From positions 1 through 64,000 of the forward strand of contig MU832022.1 in NCBI GenBank assembly GCA_029204225.1: DNA of 64,000 nucleotides, written 5' to 3'. Shown here piece by piece: positions 11,499 to 21,964 of the stretch (the stretch's first letter is position 1; each line of letters starts with the position of its first letter). A program made the position numbers and the translations under genes. The notes below the pieces were generated by a model, which saw nothing but the letters and a program-made list of their open reading frames with translations, did not search any database and was not told where the DNA came from. This DNA is from Diphasiastrum complanatum (lineage: Eukaryota > Streptophyta > Lycopodiopsida > Lycopodiales > Lycopodiaceae).

Positions 11499-11624
11499 TC
11501 TAGCTCGGTAAATCTAGCTTGATGGAAAACATGATGATCTTGAACTTGACACCATGGACTGAATTGGTCTTTGCTGGTTCAAAAGGTGTGAAGATCAGCC
11601 AATGAGCTTGATGTTGATCTGAAA

Positions 11625-12191
11625 TCACCATATCCATGATAGTGCTTCTTTGATGTTGACATCTTTGATTAACTTGAGAGCTTTGCACCATCCTAGCACC
11701 TCCAAAATTGATTCCTTCCAAATTTCATGTACATGCTTGACCTTGAGGCTTGCTCCTTCTTCATGTGCATGCTCGTCCATTAGAAAATAAAGATTTCTTC
11801 TTGACTTATTAGGATCACAAAGATCTAACATCATGTTACCATGATCTAGAGAATTAGACTCATCCAAATTGGCAAGACTATGCATGCTATAATAACAAAG
11901 TGTTTGCATCATATCTTCATGCTTGTTTACCATGCTATTCTCAGATCCAATGAGGCTAAATACTTCATTATGGAGATAAGTGTCTTTAGAAGATGATTCA
12001 CTTACTCTCATAAAGAGTTTACAATTTGCCTCAATGCAAATTTTCAAACTATGAGTGAACAAATCACTTTTGCTCTTACACGACTCAAGAGCATACATTT
12101 GATGAAATAACCATTTGCTTTCTAATTGATATAAAATCAATTTCAAACTTTCAAGAACATCATCTATGTTCTCAAGAGAGACTTCATCCAA
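11625..12191 (-). CDS. Unrecognised 188-residue reading frame in the nested element
   Basis: An open frame with no resemblance to pol. It is rich in Leu, Ser, Lys and Glu, looks largely alpha-helical, and has scattered Cys. Its middle (CKLFMRVSESSSKDTYLHNE, about residues 55-75) is repeated with changes in the next frame at 12251-12502 (CKLLMRISEASKVDTYIHKQ). It lies after the gag remnant and before the polypurine tract, where pol would be. It could be a host fragment acquired by the element or an element-specific protein. Function unknown. Confidence 0.45.
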   Translation of the reverse strand: MDEVSLENIDDVLESLKLILYQLESKWLFHQMYALESCKSKSDLFTHSLKICIEANCKLFMRVSESSSKDTYLHNEVFSLIGSENSMVNKHEDMMQTLCYYSMHSLANLDESNSLDHGNMMLDLCDPNKSRRNLYFLMDEHAHEEGASLKVKHVHEIWKESILEVLGWCKALKLIKDVNIKEALSWIW

Positions 12192-12250
12192 CTAGTATGG
12201 CTTTACTCCAACTTTGAGATGCAATGATCTCACTAAAGCAAATTGATTCA

Positions 12251-12502
12251 TCAAATGACATAAGAGAAGTAAGTATGAGATGTATACCACATGAAATTTT
12301 TCATCTTAAGAAGGCTAACTACTTGCTTATGGATATAAGTGTCCACTTTGGATGCTTCACTTATTCTCATAAGAAGTTTACAACTTGCCTTTAAGATTGA
12401 AAACTTACAATTTTCATCTTTATGAATGAACACATCATTCATGATCTTATTGAAACTAAAAGAATTTACATTATGAAGACATTTCCATTTTCTTGACTTC
12501 AT
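12251..12502 (-). CDS. Second copy of the repeated module in the nested element
   Basis: This 83-residue frame repeats the module seen at 11625-12191: DVFIHKDENC, then CKLLMRISEASKVDTYIHKQ, then VVSLLKMKNFM matching VFSLIGSENSM. Intervening DNA is also similar (12190-12250 compared with 12555-12615), so the region arose by duplication of a unit of several hundred bases. Stops separate the copies. Confidence 0.4.
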   Translation of the reverse strand: MKSRKWKCLHNVNSFSFNKIMNDVFIHKDENCKFSILKASCKLLMRISEASKVDTYIHKQVVSLLKMKNFMWYTSHTYFSYVI

Positions 12503-12560
12503 AACTAATGTAATCTTACAAGAAAAACATCTTTGCTATACTTTAAGGCATCACACTCAA

Positions 12561-13193
12561 CTAGTATTGCCTTAAGCCACCTTTGAGATACAAAAATCCC
12601 TTCAAAGCAAAATAGATCTTCATAAGTTGACATGAGAGCAGAAATGAAACTATTTTCATTTTGTGACTGATGCTCCTTGTCATAACAATAAGTTTGAACT
12701 TATCTAAAGTTTCAAGCAAAATACTTTCCAAGGACATAAAATAAATCCAAGTTACTTTCATGAAAGTGACATCTATCTTTGCATCTTGAACCAAACAATG
12801 CACTTCCAAATGAAAAATTTCAAAAGATTTGACATGTGTTGTGATGGACTCTTGAAGACAAATCTTGCAAGTCCTTATGAGACTCCAAGCCTCATTCACC
12901 TTTCCACAAAGGAAACACTTTTCTTTGGACTTGTCCTTCTTGTATTTGCATTTCGAACTTGAAGCTCCATCCTTCACCTCGGCCCCCTTGCCTTGGTTCT
13001 CCTTGGATGGATTGGTCTTCTTTTTGTAGCATCTTGAGAAAATATATCCTCCCTTGCCATAAAGGTTGCACTTAGGATCCTTTCTTTCCTTCAATATGAT
13101 GCCACCTATTGATGCCATGTGAATAAAACCCTGTGATATGATTCTACAAATGTAATTTGTGACTTTCAAGAGACTAGATTTGAACATCTTCAA
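12561..13193 (-). pseudogene. Degenerate gag nucleocapsid region of the nested element
   Basis: This minus-strand frame contains KCNLYGKGGYIFSRCYKKK, a CCHC knuckle in which the second Cys and the His are both Tyr, then a Lys-rich linker and KCFLCGK, a half knuckle. The rest is unrecognised. A gag-like protein without working zinc fingers would not bind RNA normally, so this looks like a relic. Confidence 0.55.
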
Positions 13194-14770
13194 TAATCTA
13201 GAATGATCTACAAAAGATACCTAAGAATCAATCTTCACACTAATGACTAGTCACTTGGAAACTTTGCTTTGATCACTAAGACAAAAGCACACAATCTTTG
13301 AATCAAATCACAAAAAAAATCAGATTCAATCTCCTATTGGACTCATCAAATACCAATGACTCTTTTTTTTAAAGTTGAAATGGATATGAAAAGATTTGAC
13401 ACCTAGATTTTTCTTTTCACTTGACTAGTTCTCTCAACACTTGAGATTCTTGAACAAAAGATGGGTTTTGTCTCAAACACATGAAAATAAAACTTAATCA
13501 CTTCTTTTGGACTCACTCTTGACCCAAATAATCTCACTCTTGAGATTTAGAATGAATTTGATTTGATTTGAAAACAAACTATACCACCAATTTTTCACAA
13601 AGCTTAAAAATTTAGACAACTAGAGATTCACAAATATCTCAACCATGCATGAATTCTCAAATATGGACTCCTCCTCATTCTAGTCATCCAATGGGATCAC
13701 AAATTGACCCTCACACTCTCACAAAGAAAGTTGAATAGAAATAATTTGAGTTTCATACATACTATGTCAATTTTTGCTCAACAAATTGAATTCAATCACT
13801 CCTATTGGATTCCACCAATTACTCTACCTTTTAAGACTTGGAATGAAATTCAAAATCAAAAGTTGTGATTTTTCTCACTAAGATATTGTGCTTCAAAGAG
13901 CTAATGCCACTTAGAAAGATTTGATCACATAGGAGAAGACAAATTCTTCACCAATAACAACACACAATGAGCTTCTAGATCTTGCCCTCTCCAAAGGAAG
14001 GAACTTTTAGAAAATTGGATCTCTCTCTACACATTTGTCATAGACACCTTAATGAATCTTTTAAAACCTTACAATCACTCAAAGAAATTGAGTAGGGTTG
14101 AACAATGTGACTTGGATCTCAATCTCTTCTCTAGAACTCTCAATTTAAGCCAATCTATGTCAAATTCTACAAAAGATTTGCATAGATGCTCTATATGCAC
14201 TAGAAACTCTCAAAGGTTTCACTTGGAGGACAGATCCAAAGATGTTTTCAAGCAAATTGATGCTTCTAAACTTGACCCTATCACTCTTGAACAAATATAG
14301 AGTGATGGTACAATGGATTTCAACCTCTCACCTTGCATATCACTCCTTAATCTATGATTTTTAGCCAAATCTCTCTTAACTTCAACATACACTCAAAAAA
14401 TCAGAGAAGATCAATTAATGCACCTTTTTCAAGCTTCAATTTTAATTTTTTGGCTGATCTAATTCAAGAACTAATCAAGGGATTAGATTCACTATAGAAA
14501 ATGCTTGATTTTGCACCAAAAATCACTCAAATTGGGTATGTAAGTCAAATTCTACAAATTTTTGAAATTTCTCAGTCAAAACCGGAGCTGTATGGCCTCA
14601 CACGTGTGAAAAGAGTTCCTACAGCCGACAACAAGATCTGGACAAAAAATTTTGAGGATAGCTATAAAATCCAACTCGCTACACAAAATTTGGCTAGTTT
14701 CCAAAAAACTGCTAATTTTGGCTTTGATTTGAATTAACCCTATCAATTTCAACAAAACCTCTTGTACTAG
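13194..14770. other. Leader and non-coding interior of the nested element
   Basis: All minus-strand frames are full of stops. Near 14594 is CACACGTGTGAAAAG, matching the leader of Copia A. No gag N-terminal or UBN2 domain can be read. Confidence 0.5.
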
Positions 14771-14782
14771 GCTCTGATACCA
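14771..14782 (-). promoter_or_regulatory. Primer-binding site of the nested element
   Basis: The minus strand reads TGGTATCAGAGC directly after the LTR end at 14783, complementary to initiator Met-tRNA. Confidence 0.92.
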
Positions 14783-15614
14783 TGTGCAAAAAGTACAAAA
14801 AAGACCAAGAGTGGATCCTAATCTGATCCTCAAGAGGGATTGGTTGTCAGATTATTTGATCTATCAGTCTACTTGAGATTAAGATCAATCTAGATCAAAT
14901 CTAGACACAAAATCCTAACAAGAACAATCATTAATTGAAGGTAGGTGTACTTTCTGGTTTCACACGTGTGAAACACTATCTGAGTACGGAATCCAACCTA
15001 AAAATCAAGTACACATTGATAGAAACTCAAAACATTCAAGAAAAATCAAGACAAATGGAGGGATTGACACAAAATTGCCTCCAAAACCAAGATTGGTGTT
15101 TCATAATGATTATGGCCAAATGTGGCTCTATATATACAATAAGTGGGAGCTCGTGGTACTGATCATCTCTCTGATCTCACATGTGTGAAGGTGCTTTGTC
15201 ATATGATGATTCATCATGCAAAACTGACACTTGGACAAAACCTTCTATTTTGAGCACTTTTGGTCCATTTTCCTTCTATATGGAGATCTACTTGGAAATC
15301 TTCTAGAAGTCAAAATTAGCCTACTTCAGCTTATTCCACACATGTGAGCTATCCTCTACACATGTGATATGACACCTAACCAAAGGATGTAGCTCATGCA
15401 ATCAATAGATTGATGCCATGTGTCATATGTCTAGAAAACTAGTTTTTGGCCTTTTTAGTCACTAGAACTTGAATTAAATCATATGTACAACCTATATGAT
15501 TATGGTACATGACAAGTACACTATTTTCACACATGGGAACAGGCTTCACACATGTGTGTTTATCTATATACAAGATTTTTGGCCTCTACCAAGCTTATTT
15601 TTGCATTTTTCACA
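14783..15614 (-). repeat. 5' LTR of the nested element
   Basis: It is 832 bp, the same length as its partner and alignable without gaps. A TATATATACAATAAG stretch at about 15130 could serve as a TATA box on either strand. The target duplication CTTCC follows at 15615. Confidence 0.92.
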
Positions 15615-16540
15615 CTTCCTCCTCAAGATCACCATTCAAAAATGCATTTGTAATGTCCAATGTCCACTCCTCTTTGTTCCTTGCTTCATCTACACATGCA
15701 GGTTCATCAAAAGAGGTTAGGAAAGTAAAATAATTTTCAGCAACTACTTGCTTATGCTTTTCATCATATGTGAGACTTGAAGGCATTTGTCTTTCCCTTG
15801 ATGTTTTCCTTGGCTTTTGACTTGATGATGGTCCTTCATCATCACCATCCAAAGTAGGATCCTTTACATCAACATCAAGAATGTTAGATCCATCCACATC
15901 ACCATCAATAATACTTGAAGATACTTTTGGAATGTTTCCCTCATAAAAAATGACATCTCTACCAACAATCACTTTGCTAGAAGGAGGAATGTAAACCTTG
16001 TAGGCTTTACTCACCTCACTATATCCACCAAATATACCTTCCTTGAAGATGGATCCTCCTTGGTCCTATCATCAAGAGTTATGTTGACATAGCATGTGCA
16101 TCCAAAAATTTTAAGAAAGTTGACACTCGGCCTCCTCTTGAATAGCATCTCAAAAGGTGTCCTTCCATCCAGAATAGCACTTGACCACCTATTGCACAAG
16201 AAATTAGCACACAAAAAAGCTTGATCCCAAAATGGATGAACAAAACATCCTCCAAATGAACATTTCTATTTGTAGAGAGATAAATAGGAATTGTGCCAAT
16301 CCCTTTGATTGCACACTCACCATCATTGGCTATGTAGATCACCCTCTTGTCATCTCCATATGCCAAAAAGAAGTGCAGTACTCTTTGTGAAAACTCATGT
16401 GTGAACTTGCTCCGCTATCAATCTACAATGGATCTAGATCTCCATCGTTAGCAAACATACATGAAGACATCACAAAAGCATCATCATTTGCATTTTGAAC
16501 ATCCAAACCATCTTCATCAAGAGTAAAATTAGAGCTAGAG
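15615..16540 (-). pseudogene. Copia C protease, integrase end and start of reverse transcriptase
   Basis: Leftward from 16540 the minus strand shows the protease motif IDSGASSHM (a stop lies just before it), then IKGIGTIPIYLS and VHLEDVLFIH. The sequence then jumps near 16240 straight into the integrase end (CANFLCNRWSSAILDGRTPF, KRRPSV, FGCTCYVNI), so the zinc region and catalytic core are deleted. Further on, NKEEW is joined to LDITNAFLNGDLEEE, another internal deletion that removes the first part of the reverse transcriptase. The continuation is at 10285-10652. Confidence 0.82.
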
Positions 16541-17238
16541 CTTTATTAAGAATAGAGATGATGCTTTACAATGGAAAATGGTCTCTTTATATAATTGAGA
16601 CGGGAGGCCATCTTGGCTCTCATTGGCCCTTTCTAATTGGCTAGAATCCTAATCCTAGCCATTCAAACTAAACTTATTGCAATCTAATGGTTCAATAAGA
16701 AGAGGACCAAACTCACATGATTCATGTGAGATTCCCTCAACTTATAACCATGTAACTTGACTTTGGAGTTTTTATTGATCTCAAAGGTAAGGGCAAAGCT
16801 CATATAGTCGAACTATCAGTGTGGTGACTCAGTTATGGCATTTACCTATTTTATCGACATTTTAATGACAGTCACCCTATGCTTTAATACATTCTTGAAT
16901 GCAACAGTGTATTATGGGTGTTATAGATATATTTATGTCATTTCTAGGCAGCTATGAACTTTCAGTTACTACATGACCTAGGCAGAGCCTCCAAGGAAGT
17001 CTAATCTATGAAGGCACATTTTCGTAGGGCATGATCAATTATTGAAGGCTGACATTTTGTGAAGTATTGCCTATATAAAATATTTTGAGGCCATCTGATA
17101 CATACTCAAGTTCTTAAGGACCAAGGCGTGAGACCAAGAGCATTACTGACTTCTAGAAGCAAGGTCCCTTCGCTACTTTGTCCTAATAGTATTGCACTAC
17201 AATATTGAGGTCTCGAGCTTCCCAAATGATGGAGAGTA
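16541..17238. other. Unassigned AT-rich DNA
   Basis: No protein-like frame is seen. CTTTATATAATTGAG near 16591 is TATA-like, and the segment may be a Copia C LTR that has lost its ends. No inverted terminal repeats or target duplication were found. Confidence 0.35.
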
Positions 17239-17527
17239 TCTATCTATATATATATTTAAACTTATGTACAGTATTGCGCATGTGTATGGGTGCACCCGTG
17301 CATCCTCCTCCCTCACCCATGCATGAGCTTTTTCTAACTAAAAAACTTGGGGAGGAGGATGCATGTATGGGGAATGTGTATATCCTCATACATTTGCACA
17401 TTGTGTGCATTGAGGGGTGGACCCCAAAAAGATTCCTCACCCCCTCCCTCCCACTTACTGAATTCAAATACTTAAAGTTTGAAGTTAAGGTTTTATTTTA
17501 TTCACACACTTCAATGTGCTTTAAACT

Positions 17528-17583
17528 TTAGCCAATAATCCAATAATGTCCTTTTTTTTCGTTCTCTCTTTCCCATGGGCCCC

Positions 17584-17635
<52 letters not shown>

Positions 17636-17688
17636 GCCAATAATCCAATAATGTCCTTTTTTTTCCTTCTCTCTTTCCCATGGGCCCC

Positions 17689-17743
<55 letters not shown>
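17528..17743. repeat. Tandem duplication, each unit ending in (CT)n
   Basis: Unit 1 (17528-17632) and unit 2 (17633-17743) both read TTAGCCAATAATCCAATAATG, then CCTTTTTTTT, TCTCTTTCCCATGGGCCCCA and a CT tract of about 45-50 bp. The two are nearly identical. Confidence 0.85.
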
Positions 17744-17745
<2 letters not shown>

Positions 17746-18199
17746 CAAGCCGACCAACCACCCATAGAGGGAGGGAGGTCCCTCCATGCCCCTAAAAAAA
17801 ATGAAGAAGGTTAAAATGTGTGTGTGTGTGTGTGTAGATATATAAACAAGGGGGGTGCTTCCATTCCATTAAAAATAAATATATCAATATTTACTCCCAC
17901 ACACATACACTTTATCTTAAATGTAAATCTCTCATAAAAAAATATGAATGTAAATCCACTTAAAAATGTGAAACCCCACTCTCCATAAAACAAAAAGTGA
18001 AGGGGCTTTTTGGCTCCCCATGTTTCCTTTTTTTTAAAATGAGACAAAAAAAAGTCCCTATTAAGAAAGAAATTCTCCCCCCCCTCTCATCCTTTCCTCT
18101 TGCTCCTGTAGTACCTTGTCAGGAATGGATGTGACAATCTACCTCTGAAATCCTAACACATGCGATCTTTTGGTTTTGATCCAACCTCGTTTCTCATTT

Positions 18200-18620
18200 G
18201 AAAGACAAGTTTTTTGCTTTTGGTAACCTTGGTCGAACTGTTACATCACCTCAAGTATTGTCGTCTTTGAGAGCTATAAAATGCATTCATATGATGGAAG
18301 GTCGAATGAATGGTGTTCATTTTTCAATTGCACACTATTTTAGGACTCACCAAGAACTGGGCATCTTGAATCATTGAGATTAGTGTCTCCGAGAGACTTC
18401 AATTCCTTTTTTCATCACTGGTATCTAACTTTATCCATACTTGCAACAACCTGCTTGGTGTGCTGATAAAGTCGGTCGTTTACTTTTTGGCATTTTCAAG
18501 AAGTGGTCCAGTATTGCAACGGGCTCCATCATGCATGTCGTCTATTCTATCCAGTGCTGCACGTCGAGACGAGCCCGCATCAACAAATCGGGCTCCAAGC
18601 AGTTCAATGTACACAAAGAA
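18200..18620 (+). other. Unidentified sequence with a short open stretch
   Basis: From about 18200 to 18380 one frame stays open (GNLGRTVTSPQVLSSLRAIK and on to GILNH), and a second frame is open at 18441-18668. I recognise neither. If the Helitron call is right, this is the part most likely to be captured host DNA. Confidence 0.2.
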
Positions 18621-18697
18621 ATGCACATGCACACTCATACACACATGCACACACCATCGGCCACATAAATCACACATGCATACACACACGCACATTT

Positions 18698-18699
<2 letters not shown>

Positions 18700-18736
<37 letters not shown>

Positions 18737-18750
18737 ACACACACACACAC
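18700..18750. repeat. (AC)n microsatellite
   Basis: A run of AC dinucleotides broken only once near 18731, set in a longer CA-rich stretch from 18620 to 18850. Open frames here are artefacts of the repeat. Confidence 0.9.
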
Positions 18751-18849
18751 CATTGACCACATAAATCACACACACCACCAAGCACAAATCATACACACAA
18801 ATCCACATACATAGATAACACATGCACTCACGTACATACACACACATAC

Positions 18850-18990
18850 ATCGGCCACCCGTCAACAACCATCAGCAACCATCGGCCATCCATCAACGAC
18901 CATCATCAACCATCGGCCATCCATCATCGGCCACCCGCCATCCATCAATGACCATCGGCCACCCGCCATCGACCATCGGCCGTCCATTGC
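18850..18990. repeat. CATCGGCCACCCGCCATC minisatellite
   Basis: Variants of CCATCGGCCATCCATCA and CATCGGCCACCCGCCATC repeat about seven times with irregular spacing, ending next to the Helitron-like hairpin. Confidence 0.75.
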
Positions 18991-19017
18991 CCGTCAACGA
19001 CGGGCACTCTTTACTAG

Positions 19018-19310
19018 TATATATATATTTAAACTTATGTACACTTTTGTATGCATGGGTGAGGGAACCCATGCATCCTCTCCCCTCACCCATGCATACA
19101 CTTTTTCTGAACCAAAAAGTGAAAAAAGACGATGCATGTATGAGGAGGAGGATGCATGGCCCTCCTCCCCATGCATGCATCTATAGGGCCCAGAGCCCAC
19201 TCCAAGTTCAAAATTCAAATTATCCTCCTTCCTCCATAGATGCTCCTCTTTCGTCCATGTATGGGGAGGAGGATGCATGGCCCTCCTCCCCATGCATCCA
19301 TAGCGGGTCT
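19018..19310. repeat. Hairpin-rich repeat related to 17240-17480
   Basis: It begins with the same ATATATATATTTAAACTTATG as 17243. It holds the perfect inverted pair TATGCATGGGTGAGG and CCTCACCCATGCATA about 20 bp apart (near 19050-19100), and two copies of GGAGGATGCATGGCCCTCC followed by CCCATGCAT (19140-19180 and 19262-19300). Confidence 0.7.
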
Positions 19311-19668
19311 TTTTGTTTGGCGAGCAGTCTGGTCTCTCTCTCTCGATCGCGAGGAAGGGGCGTGAGCAGGATGGTCTCTCTCTCTCTCGATCGACTGTGG
19401 CAAGCACCTAGGCACGGCTCCCTCCCATGTATCGTCTATCTCTCTTTTTTTCTCTCTCTACAATTCATCATGAACAAGATTCTGCTTTTAACAAAGTACG
19501 TTTCTCAAGCACATGATGGGCAACCTACAACAAATAGCAGTAAAAGAAGCAAGAGAATAAGCCTAAAACGGCACGTCGAGCACGCTTTCAATGGTTCTGT
19601 TCACTTATTATTATTATTTGAAAATTGAATTTATCTTGCCAAGAAGCAAACATAAAACTTTCTGTTAG
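19311..19668. other. Unassigned DNA
   Basis: Two copies of TCTCTCTCTCTCGATCG lie about 50 bp apart (19335 and 19380), followed by AT-rich DNA. No gene was recognised. Confidence 0.3.
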
Positions 19669-20018
19669 CCCTTTGTAAGTTTATGATAAATGAATCCAAG
19701 GAAGACACCAGAAGCTTAGCTATGAAAACCTGCAAGAAGTTAGAAAAGAAGTTGTGTAAGTCCTGGTAGGCTGCCAGCAAGCGAAAAAATGGTCTGTCTC
19801 AGCCCGTTTTCCAGTACTTTCACAGCAGATAGCTTGTGGTTTCGCCCTTTGTAAGATGATAAATGAATCCAAGGAAGACATCAGAAGCTTTGCTATGAAA
19901 ACCTGCAAGAGGTTAGAAAAGAAGTTGTGTAAGTCCTGGTAGGCTGCCAGCAAGCCAAAAAACGGTGTGTCTCAACCCGTTTTCTAGTACTTTCACAGCA
20001 GATAGCTTCTGGTTTCTT
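19669..20018. repeat. Tandem duplication of about 175 bp
   Basis: 19669-19843 and 19846-20018 both run from CCTTTGTAAG through AATGAATCCAAGGAAGACA and GTAAGTCCTGGTAGGCTGCC to CACAGCAGATAGCTT, with about ten differences. Confidence 0.88.
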
Positions 20019-20142
20019 TGTGAGTGATTCCAAATAGTCAACCAACTTCCTCCATCTATAACTAAGCTGAGGATTATTGGCTCCTCCTTAAACCGCGTAG
20101 AAGGCCACAGCTGAAGCGCAGCTGCCTCTTCTCGGCCCTGCA

Positions 20143-20146
<4 letters not shown>

Positions 20147-20203
<57 letters not shown>
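20147..20203. repeat. (CT)n microsatellite
   Basis: About 57 bp of pure CT repeat. The overlapping Arg-Glu frame is an artefact. Confidence 0.95.
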
Positions 20204-20205
<2 letters not shown>

Positions 20206-20652
20206 GTGCCCTGCATTCACCTTGCAAGACCGGTTCTACCTTTAGATATAACTGATCCATTCTATTATGGAAGGACGCCATTCACACCTGATTGAACTCC
20301 ATTGGAAAAAATCTCAAGTAATGAGAAGGAGGCTCCTCCCTCGGTGAATTAGCAGGGAAGCATACTCACAATGACACTGGAACTGATACAGAAATTCTCT
20401 TGCCTCAAGTCTGCTTAGACAAGGCTCAATCTAGCAAGCCCCTTCAAGATAAAGAGAAGGACTAAACAGATCTAAAAATTATTTGCGAATTTGGAAAGGG
20501 CATCTCAGACCTGCGCCCATAGGTATCAAACCTACATTTGGAAAGTGATGAATCCTCATTAGCGATTATAATCGAGGGGATCTAAATGAAGCTGATTTGC
20601 AGATGTTATTGGAATTGCGATGGAATGACATGTCTGGCTTAGTTCACTCACG

Positions 20653-21342
20653 ATGAATTCTACCTCGAATCAACACAATACTCAGGATTCCATGCAGACC
20701 ACCGAACAGCTATTAATTGATTCTGAAAAGGAAAACATCCACACTCTTCCCGGACCTGTTTTTATTGCAGATTCAAATCAGAGCTACCCCGCTTCTACGA
20801 ACAGAGGAAAGAATGGTTTAAACACTTTGAACAATGAAGTAGGAAATTCGACTGTTACAGATCTAACTTTGCAGAACTCCAATATTAACACACAATCAAC
20901 GAGGCCAAAAGAGCTATCATTACAGAAACAGCTCAGAGAATGGACTCAACTTACCCTACAACAAAAGAAACGCAACAACATCTTGGCCAAGAATATAGGA
21001 AGTTCCTGGAATTATAAAATACTCAAAGCACAGAAGATATTAATTCTAGTTTCTTTGACGAGGTTCTCTTCTACTTTGATCCGGTTCAACTTTGTTCATC
21101 AGTTTATTTTGTCCGCCCCTATTCTATGCTTTCTCTCTGGTCTTTCGGCTACGGCATCGTCTTCTTCGTACACAAACCAGCATTTATCCTTCCACGACGG
21201 GTTTCAGCCAGATTTTCTCTCAAATTTCTGGAATGGCACAGCTCTTTCACCTGGCAGTTCACATAGAATTCTCGAATCTAAGGAAGGCGAATTTTTTGAA
21301 AGCAGATTCAAAGAAGAGGCGGGTGCGAGGAGGCCCAAATGA
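20653..21342 (+). CDS. Unrecognised 229-codon open frame
   Basis: An ATG at 20653 opens a Ser/Asn/Gln/Thr-rich N-terminal half with a basic Lys/Gln stretch near residues 95-115 (KQLREWTQLTLQQKKRNN). A hydrophobic stretch near residues 130-165 could be a membrane segment. No known domain is seen. Two other frames overlap its 3' end. It could be a LINE ORF1 N-terminus, a captured gene piece or chance. No splice signals are clear. Confidence 0.25.
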   Translation: MNSTSNQHNTQDSMQTTEQLLIDSEKENIHTLPGPVFIADSNQSYPASTNRGKNGLNTLNNEVGNSTVTDLTLQNSNINTQSTRPKELSLQKQLREWTQLTLQQKKRNNILAKNIGSSWNYKILKAQKILILVSLTRFSSTLIRFNFVHQFILSAPILCFLSGLSATASSSSYTNQHLSFHDGFQPDFLSNFWNGTALSPGSSHRILESKEGEFFESRFKEEAGARRPK

Positions 21343-21964
21343 AATAAAACAAGGGATGTCGTTGAAGCTCATCCACCGATCGCTTCACCCGGGCGCCGTT
21401 GGCAGACAAACATGAACCAAATAGTGCAGGTGAGTTACCATACAACGAAGAAAAGGATGATCTTCGCTGCAAAGAAGAAGAAGGTGGCTCTTTCATAGTG
21501 AAAAAGCCACCAGGTCTGCAAACCACTATTTTTGAAGTCGAAGAGGAGTCTTTGCTGAGCAATGCCACCTTATTAGACCATCATCGCAATCTTCTCTTGC
21601 AAGTTTTTTACTAGACTAACAATTACTATTAAAACTACATTGGCAGAAGGATGTTTCTTAGTTGTGTCTATGTGCTTGAGTTTGGTGCACCAAAAGATGC
21701 ATTATGATTGTTCGACGAAAATGAGGAGGAGGAACTTAGCATCTCTTCATTTCACCCTTCAATGACTTCTCCTCATGAGAGATACATGCAAGTCATTCTC
21801 TTATCTACCTGCATGTGGGGTGTGCAAAAATTTGAGCTCCTTGGTGAACACAATTTTACCTAATCTTAGTCAAAACTGTTTGCAGTGATGAAGATTGGCA
21901 GGACAATGATGCGGCTCTGAACAACATCTCCATGTTATATCCACACCTTCTCATCCCTCATCCA

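Larger units (their letters stand above)
10653..15614 (-). mobile_element. Complete non-autonomous LTR retrotransposon (4,962 bp)
   Basis: Two 832-bp LTRs (10653-11484 and 14783-15614) flank a 3,298-bp interior. The flanks carry the same 5-bp duplication CTTCC (10648-10652 and 15615-15619). Primer-binding site and polypurine tract are both on the minus strand. The interior has a degraded gag zinc region and an unrecognised repeated reading frame, but no protease, integrase or reverse transcriptase words in any frame. It therefore depended on enzymes from another element, plausibly the related Copia copies next to it. By hand count the LTRs differ at about 30 positions with no indels. Confidence 0.9.
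17239..19017 (+). mobile_element. Candidate non-autonomous Helitron
   Basis: The right end is convincing: a 7-bp stem GCCCGTC (18989-18995), loop AAC, GACGGGC (18999-19005), then eight bases and CTAG (19014-19017) followed by T, the layout of Helitron 3' ends. The left end is a guess: TC at 17239-17240 after A. The same ATATATATATTTAAACTTATG sequence follows both the proposed start and the CTAG end. No Rep/helicase protein is encoded. Microsatellites and a CATCGGCCACCC-type minisatellite fill much of it. Confidence 0.4.

Noticed and set aside
17511-17787. Long Arg-Glu and Ser-Leu reading frames over CT/GA tracts (also at 36449-36819, 38095-38340, 54811-55401)
   Set aside because: Pure dinucleotide repeats are open in several frames on both strands. 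They are not genes.
18480-18868. His/Thr and Cys/Val repeat proteins
   Set aside because: They arise from the CA/GT microsatellite.
21308-21568. 86-codon minus frame starting MALLSKDSS
   Set aside because: It overlaps plus-strand frames of similar length, has no domain, and could not be chosen over them.
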